Assembly: GCF_005239225.2 (NCBI RefSeq)
Contig: NC_133299.1
Span: 9,242,967 to 9,306,966 of the forward strand
Direction: 5' to 3'
DNA from: Populus alba
Lineage: Eukaryota; Streptophyta; Magnoliopsida; Malpighiales; Salicaceae
DNA: 64,000 nucleotides
Shown: in pieces, positions 56,415 through 64,000 of the stretch
How positions within the stretch are numbered: position 1 is the stretch's first letter
How the letters are laid out: every line of letters starts with the position of its first letter
Notes under the pieces: generated by a model
What the model was told of the DNA's origin: nothing
What the model saw: the letters and a program-made list of their open reading frames with translations, nothing else
Database searches by the model: none
Program-made: the position numbers and the translations under genes

Positions 56415-57404
56415 AACTTGATTTAAGAAGCGTTTCTTGCAGTGTGTGTGTGTATGCCACAGCTTGTGCTTGTACTTATATATTAACACATGGATAAAAA
56501 CATTCCTGCACAAGTGACAAACAAACTTTCAATTGTAAAATAATAAAAAGTTATCTTTAAGCTCCAACCCAAAGACTCTTATTCGTGGTGGAGTGCCCTT
56601 CGAATAGGATCCGATCCCCTCCCAGCAGTCGACACTCCTTCCTGACCCCTGTTTTTGGTCGTTCTCAGTAAAGTATTTTTTTTTATGTTAAATAAAAAAT
56701 ATTTTATTATTTATTGATTATATCAATTGCTTCTTAATATTTTAATTATTATATATTTTATTTTGATTTTTTTTTAATTTATTCCTTATAACTTGATTTT
56801 ATTTGATTTTTATATTAATTTTGATTCTTATTCTTTTTATTGTTATTTATTTTTCTCTTATTCTTTTATCAATTGAAATTTATTAAATATCAAACTTAAT
56901 CTTCTTTTTTTTTTTATTTCTATTTATTTTATTTAAAATAATTTATATTTTTTTAATTTCATCGTCCTTCAACTATTTTATTTATCAAATTTTATCTATA
57001 TTCTTTCAATAAACTTAAAAAAAAATTAAAATATTAATAAATTATTTTACAACTCATCTTATATAATATAACCACATACTAAAAAAATAATTCGCTTTCT
57101 AACGTTTCACTTTCTATATAAACAACTTTTCAAAAAAAATTACATTTCAGCAAAGCAAATAAACAAGGTTTAAATTAATGAAATCATCCCACTACGTCAA
57201 GGTGGGAACTCGAGGCTGATAAGTATTGTACTGCGACTAAAGAGGAAGACTTCTTTTCGAAAGTTACCAATGCAATTTCTATAATGCCTTTTGAGTAAAG
57301 AGCGAAGACAATGATGACAGGTAAAAATCATAATTGAAATGAACAAAATTAAAGCACTGAAAGTTGCTAAAGAAGTATCAAAATAAGCTGCAATTTCCAA
57401 CATT
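56415..57404. promoter_or_regulatory. 5' flank of the receptor kinase
   Basis: Putative promoter for the minus-strand gene. A TATA-like 'acttatatattaaca' (plus strand, about 56474-56488) lies 60-75 bp upstream of the ATG. Further right is AT-rich low-complexity DNA (56640-57130). No gene. Confidence 0.4.
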
Positions 57405-57655
57405 GATAAAATTAAGATCTTCTAAAATTTAAGATAAAGTAGACAATCGACCTGGTTAGAATTGATAAGAAGTGTATTTAAGCAAGAAATGAAACTAATA
57501 AATTTAACGCATTGATGGATTAAATGAGACTCAACAATGTTTGCATTTGCTATTTTTTTCTTTTTCTACTAAGTAAATGACTAATACAATGTTTCAAGCT
57601 ATACTTTTCAAAATAGTTAACATGCAATTGGGTCAGTCATGACGCTGCAAAAGAA
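57405..57655 (-). repeat. duplicate of receptor-kinase intron 1 sequence
   Basis: 57405-57655 ('aagatcttctaaaatttaagataaagta...gatgacgctgcaaaagaa'-type sequence) matches intron 1 on both sides of the hAT element (53775-53830 and 55918-56115) but lacks the element. The adjoining 57190-57400 shows no exon-2-like coding. Confidence 0.65.
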
Positions 57656-58740
57656 TAAATAATCTTTTATGTAATTTTTTAGCACTAAAATTATGTTATT
57701 ATTTATAAAGTTAATTTAAAATTAGTAAGTATTAGTAATAATATTTATTAGGACTTGCATTTCATAATTAGTATCAAGTTACTAGGTATAGATATTAATA
57801 AAATTATTTTAAAAATATCACCTAATAGTTTAATTTTTTTGAATTGAGATAATCATTGTACATAACATTATAATTTTAACATTGGAGTGAACTAATGTAT
57901 GAAAGGGGAAAAATAGAAAAAAAATCACTTAACATCTAGTTTTATAATAACTAGACCTAACTGATTTTTAGAGATTCTAGGTAAGGAGTTGTTTATAAAA
58001 TAAATAAAAAATAGGCACTACCCTATACATCTTATCTAAGATAAATTGTATTGTGGTTTGTTTTTTAAATGATAAATGTGTTTTAATGTGATTTGCTTAT
58101 ACTAATACGTATATTATTTAGGGTATTTTTATTATCCACAAAACAACGTTAAAAAAAACAGGGCTCAATGTTGGACCTTACTATCCTGAGTTATTTTGTA
58201 ACAACAAAAAAAAAAAAACATATATAAATATATGTATGTATTTATACATGTATCGATTTTATTCGGTGCAATTTTTTATATATATTTAAATTTCAAAAAA
58301 GTCTCTTTTATATTTTTAATATCAAGCTACCAACTCAAAGAATTTATCCACCTACAAATAACAATTACAATGCTCGTCCCATCATACTGGACTTCACAAC
58401 TCAACCATGATATCAACTTCCTTTCTTTTTTTGTAGAGCTAGTAGTTCACAACAAGCATCAATTTCTTAAGAAAAAAGCTATGTTTAATTTCACATACAA
58501 CACGGTTATTTATTAACTTAATAAGGACAATATCCTTAATTGCATCATATAAAAAAGATAACTTAAACATTTAAATTCTTAAACACAAGATGTTACATAA
58601 CAATAAAATATTATTTACTCTAAATACATAATTAATTTAATAAAAGACTTCTATTCATGCATCTACTTTCTAGTTTGAGGGTGCGAGGTATCTAGCAACA
58701 TATTTATATAGCGTTTAATTCATGCTCAATAATAAATTAC
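57656..58740. repeat. AT-rich DNA with one dispersed core repeat
   Basis: A diverged core copy lies at 57920-58060 ('catctagttttataataactagacctaactg...taagataaattgtattg'). The 94-codon frame at 58232-58516 has no recognisable motif. No genes. Confidence 0.5.
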
Positions 58741-60180
58741 AATGTCACAGTCGCATAAATTAATTACCCTAGCTTAAAACACAACACACAAGATATTATA
58801 AAGCAAGCAAGGGATCGATCCCATGAGAAAGGTTCAAGTTAGATTTTTTATACTAGATGATATGCAATTTAGGATGGGTTGGAGGTTATCTAGGCTAAAG
58901 CAAAAGAAATCAGAAAAGAGCAATCAATGCTAAATAAATAAATAAATAAATAACCGAAATTTATCAAGAAAAAACAAACCTTGGTCGCAAGTAAACGTCC
59001 ACCTACAGAAATCAAAACTGATTATGGAAACGAAACGTCAATTTATACTTTGAATATTTATCTTTTCTTATGTTTATTAGTTAACATATTTGTTGTATAA
59101 CTAATCATGACCATCCAACAATCACAATGTCCGCATTAGTAATTTAATTCAATGCATGGCAGCCTTAAGAATTATATGAGCTAATTAATTGTCTACAATA
59201 ATAACTTAGAGTCTGCTCTAGTAATTAAAATAAACAATTATAGGAAAAATAAGCATAGAAGAACAAACATATTTATCATATAAATTGAAAAGAAAAGGTA
59301 AAATAAATCTCACAGTTCTTGAAATCTAAAAGTTTTCGTGTCCTTGCAACCAAGAAAAATAGTTTGGTCTTGCATGTCTACTGAACAATTAATAAAAAAA
59401 AAAGGAAGAAAACATGATTTTGGGTTTGTGGAGGGGAGTGGTCATTTTTTCTCTCTCTTGACTGGCTTCCTTCTCTTTCCTTTCTCTCTTTTTTTTTTTT
59501 ATATATCCTAGGAAACCCAAATCTTTTTTTTACAAAATAATCCTTTTCTAAGTAGACACTTTATATTTAAGTAATTCAATAATTATTTTTACTAAAAAAG
59601 AAGAAATAGCCTTGCATAAAACTTTCAAGCTTTTACTTTTCACTTAGAGGAGCTAAGTTGCAAAATAAAGACTTGAATGTCGGTTTGGATGCTTAGAGAA
59701 GTAATTTGAATTTATTTCTTCACAAAACCTGTTTATTGGCAGAATTCATATGTTATCTTAGAAAAATCATATCTCTCTTAGTAAAAATTTTGTCCTCAGG
59801 CATATGGTCAAATTCTAAAATTTGAATGCATGTTTTTATACGATAAATAAAAATTAAATCTTCATCATACTTAGAAAAATACAAAAAAAATCATTTAATA
59901 CGTATCATAATAAGTCTGCAATTATCCGTTAAGATTTGAATATAATTTCAAATAATGTTTTTTTTCATTTTCTTTCATGTTAGGATAGTTAAGTTTTTAA
60001 TATGATAAGATAAGAATCTCCTTATCAAAGATGATTTTTCTTAAACCTTAAGCATACCTTTTTTGGGCTTTAAAATGGTTATGTTTTAACTTGATAAGAT
60101 AATAATCTCTTTAATGAGAAGAACTTTTCTCGAACCTTAGATAGATTAACGAATAGAAACACGACTTAGAACAAACAATA
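58741..60180. other. AT-rich non-coding DNA
   Basis: Contains a palindromic 'gggatcgatccc' (58810-58821) and an (AAAT)n run (58933-58953). Possibly an old LTR, but no ends or coding sequence were found. Confidence 0.4.
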
Positions 60181-60186
60181 GTAGCT

Positions 60187-60345
60187 TATCATAAGTAAGA
60201 TGCACTCGGAGTTATACATCTTTCATTTACATAATTAGTTCCCCTACTCGGACTCTCATAGACCATTAGGTTTTCTAGTGATTATAATATTAGATGGTGA
60301 CTCCCTTTACTTTTCTTTTTTGTTGATAAAAAATAAAAATTTCTT
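60187..60345 (-). repeat. dispersed LTR-type core repeat, minus-strand copy
   Basis: 'aagatgcactcggagttatacatc...tctagtgattataatattagatggtgactccc' is the reverse complement of the core, diverged. Confidence 0.55.
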
Positions 60346-61900
60346 ATACTTTCTGCACTAATTACCCATTACAAATTGATATTATCAAAGAATCACTATA
60401 AACTTAAAAGTTTAAAGTTTTGATAATAATTTTATATTATTGGATAATACATTTTTTCAAGTGAACATTTAATTTAATTTTGTTTTGTATTAAATATCTT
60501 GATTGAATTGATTTTTTAACATTGAAAAAATAATTATAATAATGTAAATGATTGGAACCATGGAGTCTGAAGTAATAATGCATCATTAAAATTTATGGTC
60601 AAGTCTTTGTTCATGTTCAGCATCTTTTATTTCCATGATGTCGATCTTTTGCTTTCATGATGTCTGAGGAGTAATAATGCTTCTTTAAAAATTAAGATCA
60701 AGTCTTTGTTCATGTTCAGCATCTTTTTTTTTTTGGATAATTCATGTTCAGCATCTTTAGTTTCCATTATGTCGATCTTTTGTATAGTCGAGCAGATAAA
60801 GATTAATAAAGCTAAAGCATCAGTATGAAGGCCACAAGCTGATAGTTTACCCTACATTTCTTTAAAAATTAAGATAGATCAAGTCTTTGTTCATGTCCAG
60901 CATCTTTCTTTCTTTTTTAGATAATTCATGTTCAGCATCTTTTGTTTCCATTATGTCGATCTTTTGTATTGTGATATGACTAAAATTAAATGTAAACAAG
61001 TTTTTATAAAAACTAAAAAGACTCGAACAAAAAAGAAAACTTTTAGCAAAACTTTAACGACTGATCTTATACACAAATCTTTTACACCGTTTCATTTTAA
61101 AATTAAGAAATAGGCTTCACGATACAGAAGAAGTGAATAACAAATAATAAAGTTAGCCTACACTTCACGACTCATGCTTCTTTATATATGTATGATAATA
61201 ACTAATTATCCATTACACATTGCTATTATATATCAAAGAATTACTATAAACTTAAAAGTTTAACATTTTAATTAATAATTTTATATTATTTACTAATACA
61301 TCTTCTGAAATAAACATTTAATTTAATTTTGTTTTATATTAAATTTGATTGAATTGATTTTTTAACATTGACAAAATTTATGGTCAAGTCTTCGTGTTCA
61401 GAATCATTTTTTTTGCCTCATCAAGCAGAGAAAGATTAATAAAAGCTACATTTCTTGGGTCCAATCGGAATGTGAACATTGAGAAGTAATAAAGGTAATG
61501 CCTTGTTAAATGAAAGACTTGACATGGTTTTCTGTCTTTTCTATGCCCAGCTAGCGGCTCTGCTAAATGATTTGATACGTCATGAAATTAATGAATTGAT
61601 TTTGTGATGTTATCAGAAAAATAATAATGTATATTGAACCCATGGAATCTTTAAAATTTATTTCAAGTCTTCGTTCATGTAATTCAGCATCTTTTGTTAA
61701 TGTTTTGCATTTAATAAAGCTAAAGCATCAGTATGAAGGCCAAAAGCTGATAGCTACATTTCTTGGGTCCAATCGGAAAGTGAACATTGAGAAGAAATAA
61801 TGCATCTTTAAAATTTTATGGTCAAGTCTTTGTTCATGTAATTCAGCATCTTTTGTTTCCATTGTCAAGTAATAATAATAACCAAAAATTGAATGTTATT
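60345..61900. repeat. cluster of local duplications
   Basis: 60345-60530 is repeated at 61190-61375 ('aacttaaaagtttaa...aacatttaatttaattttgtttt'). 'caagtctttgttcatgt' with 'cagcatctttt' occurs at least five times (60600, 60690, 60875, 61660, 61823). 'gctaaagcatcagtatgaagg' occurs twice (60810 and 61709), and 'tttcttgggtccaatcgga' twice (61448 and 61759). No coding. Confidence 0.7.
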
Positions 61901-62749
61901 TTTATGCTATTCTCACATGGAAAGTCTTGTCAATGAAATTTATGGAAGTAGAACAATATACAGTTATCTTCTAAGAAGTAGATTAGCGCTCTATTAATTT
62001 CACATAAATTTTACTTTTTCTTTACTTTGAATAGACTAACATTTTATCTTCTAAAAAGTACTTTTATCAAAGTAGAAAACGTACAATCAACACGTTTTAT
62101 TTTCAACAATAAAAATAATTATTGATGATATATACCTTCACTTTCCTAAAGTCCTCACTGGATTCACTGAAACCATCACGTGATGGCCTGCCCACGTCAA
62201 AAAGATTATAATTATTGATGATATATACCTTCACTTTCCTATATTTTTCTTCACCAAAGCATTGGTATATGGTAAAATCACTATTTTCTCATAAAGAAAG
62301 CATTTAGTTTTGATGTATCACTCAATGAAAAATGTGAGAGCACTACGTACAGAAACCTCCCTTTGATCTATTATTGTGAGAATTGGACTAATGGGTAAAT
62401 GATATATATAAATTAATACAACAGAAAAGGGATGTCAGCTAACCAAACGTGTTAATTTTGATATCTACCAATTTGTTTTACATTTTTTTGTATTAAAACT
62501 TGATATATTATCAAATAATGTTTTATATTAAAAATTATTTATCTAAATAAAATTAAAAAAAAAAAAAAAAACAAGCGAATCAACGAGCCAGGTCTCCAAT
62601 TTCCAGGGCCATAATTCTTAAGAACCAGTACATGTTTTTCATGAAAAGGAGGATCAAGGGAAACAAACCAATGAAAAAAAAGAAGAAGAAGAATCAATAG
62701 ATATGGAAACATGGCAAAACACAAGATATATTTATTGACCATCCGGTAC
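61901..62749. other. AT-rich non-coding DNA
   Basis: Holds a short duplication 'ttattgatgatatataccttcactttcct' (about 62112 and 62213). 62585-62640 matches the 3' flank of the receptor kinase at 43160-43230. No gene. Confidence 0.5.
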
Positions 62750-62918
62750 TCAAGCAGGAGAGATCGAGGGAGTGATCTCTTCAGAAATATCCTCGAGGGT
62801 TTTTTCGCCTTCATGTACAGCCACAACTTGAGACGTTGTAGGCCTGAGAGAAGGTGATTGATCGGTGCACTTCATTGCCAATTTCAGAACAATGTTCGTT
62901 TGGTTCCCGTCGTAATGG
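62750..62918 (-). pseudogene. last-exon fragment of a receptor-kinase paralogue
   Basis: Minus strand encodes '[19 protein letters not shown]' and '[16 protein letters not shown]', ending in TGA (62750-62752). It parallels the final exon of the gene at 43376 ('[20 protein letters not shown]'). The first third of the exon is missing: similarity stops abruptly at 62918. No other kinase exon lies to the right in the window. Confidence 0.85.
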
Positions 62919-63036
62919 AAATCAAACAAAAGATTACAAATATAAAATGATGAATCAATACAGATTTCTTATTTATTTATTTATTTTACTCTTTCAAACA
63001 AACATGAGTGCGCGTGCTTTTATAATTAACTATTGA
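62919..63036. other. junction DNA
   Basis: Short AT-rich stretch between the kinase fragment and the next LTR; no features. Confidence 0.4.
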
Positions 63037-63337
63037 TGTCGTCCCTAACATCGCACCAGCTCTAAAAATAACTCTCTTGAATTAATTATGGAAAAAGAAC
63101 AGATTTCTAGCATCTTATTCTTTTAAGAGAAAAAGTCTTGTTTGAAGAGTCGCCACCTAGTATTATGGTCACTAGAAACCCTAATTGATCAACATAGATT
63201 TTATTGTTTGGGACTGGTTACGTAAAAGGGAAGATATTAGCATCCCTTAAACGTTCTGTCTAAGGCAAACTGCATTGTTAATTTTGTCTTAAATTGCTAA
63301 ATTTTATTTGTTTACGCTTTAATGGTTTATTCGCAAT

Positions 63338-63581
63338 ATTCCTGACTCTGGCGTCAGTGAATATTCAACTACGGATAATTCTAACCCTAGCGTTGGTAAC
63401 TATTACGTAGCTATAAAATAAGTTTAGATCAATATTTTTTTTATTCCTGACTCTAACGCTAGTGAATAAACAAATAAACTAAATTCATTTTATTACGCGT
63501 TCACATATTTTTTCTTATATAGTTAAATAAAAAAAACAATTAAATCAGTGTTTTTATTCCTGACTCTAGCGTCAGTGAATA
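63338..63581. repeat. three spaced copies of 'attcctgactctagcgtcag'
   Basis: Copies at 63338-63363, 63442-63467 and 63555-63581, spaced 104-113 bp. Two of the three units contain CTGAC...GTCAG inverted arms; the middle one has CTGAC...GCTAG. Confidence 0.75.
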
Positions 63582-63776
63582 AACCAATAAAATAAATTTT
63601 ATTTTTCATACATGCACATATATTTTCTTATTTTTCTATTTTTTCTATTTTCCTATTTTTTATTTTTTTTATTTTTTATTTATGTTTTTGGGGGCTGGGC
63701 CCAGTTCAACCCACATGGGCTGGGCTAGACCCAGCCCGGCCACGGGCCCAAGCCAGTGACCCGGCTGGGCCACAAC

Positions 63777-63799
63777 ACGCATGACCCAGCGTCATGCGT
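63777..63799. repeat. 9-bp inverted repeat
   Basis: ACGCATGAC, loop CCAGC, GTCATGCGT; perfect arms, directly left of the 38-bp palindrome. Confidence 0.8.
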
Positions 63800-63804
63800 G
63801 CATG

Positions 63805-63842
63805 GCACTGTGCGAAGGTAATTAATTACCTTCGCACAGTGC
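63805..63842. repeat. perfect 38-bp palindrome
   Basis: GCACTGTGCGAAGGTAATT followed with no spacer by its exact complement. It lies within the LTR-like region. Confidence 0.95.
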
Positions 63843-64000
63843 TAAATGCACTTAACTTTCGAGAGTTAAAGAACGAAGAAAACAGAGGAAGCTTACCTGG
63901 TTGCAGGTTGCTTCGCTGGAGTGTCAGCGTGTCGGGTGACGATCAGCGGTGGCGTCCATCAATAGTAAGCTAGAATTCCTCCTTCGACCTCCACCTTACT

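Larger units (their letters stand above)
63037..64000 (+). mobile_element. 5' part of an LTR element running off the window
   Basis: Probable LTR start TGTCGTCCCTAACATCG at 63037. It contains a well-preserved core repeat (63146-63290, 'gtcgccacctagtattatggtcac...'), three 'cctgactctagcgtcagtgaat' units, a GC-rich 'gggctgggcccag' block (63690-63775) and two palindromes. The other end is beyond 64000, so class cannot be fixed. Confidence 0.55.

Overview
The window is plant nuclear DNA. It is AT-rich and holds intron-containing genes, a CC-NB-ARC-LRR resistance-type gene, a malectin/LRR receptor kinase and layers of plant transposons. The style suggests a eudicot, perhaps a woody one, but the sequence alone does not fix the species. 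Host coding sequence is a small part; most of the window is nested transposable-element DNA. LAYOUT: 1-1100, decayed tail of a Ty3/gypsy element. 1100-15900, one CNL resistance-type gene (ATG 2332, end 15877). It is split after codon 22 by an 11-kb CACTA transposon (2398-13380, TSD CAA) and also carries two one-base frameshifts, one in the P-loop. The CACTA element has a TNPA-like and a TNP2-like gene, both broken, and its TNP2 gene is split by a 3.6-kb solo LTR (7630-11253, TSD AAATG). 15900-18530, non-coding repeat-derived DNA. 18531-31308, a LINE reverse-transcriptase fragment split by a 12.3-kb Athila-type Ty3 element (18908-31223, TSD GCTAC, LTRs of about 2 kb, tRNA-Asp-type primer site). 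Its gag-pol is disabled by two stops and one frameshift. Between pol and the 3' LTR it carries two intact extra reading frames: a basic cysteine-rich protein resembling carlavirus nucleic-acid-binding proteins, and an intronless LOG-type cytokinin-activating enzyme. 31300-43300, a nest of LTR fragments, including a Tat-type integrase remnant with a 66-bp tandem array, and a solo LTR (37919-39596, TSD GAAAC) related to the Athila-type element. 43376-56414, minus strand, a receptor-like kinase of the LRR-VIII-2 / malectin class. I resolved it into about 27 exons, most of them 72-nt phase-2 LRR modules; it has an HRN in place of HRD in the kinase and a hAT-type insertion in intron 1. 56400-64000, mostly AT-rich non-coding DNA with local duplications, a duplicated last-exon fragment of the receptor kinase, and the start of another LTR element. 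HOW THE PARTS RELATE: the host genes show no pathway link. The clearest functional story is the retroelement that pairs a possible viral-type RNA-binding protein with a cytokinin-activating enzyme, followed by the CACTA insertion that splits the resistance gene in frame.
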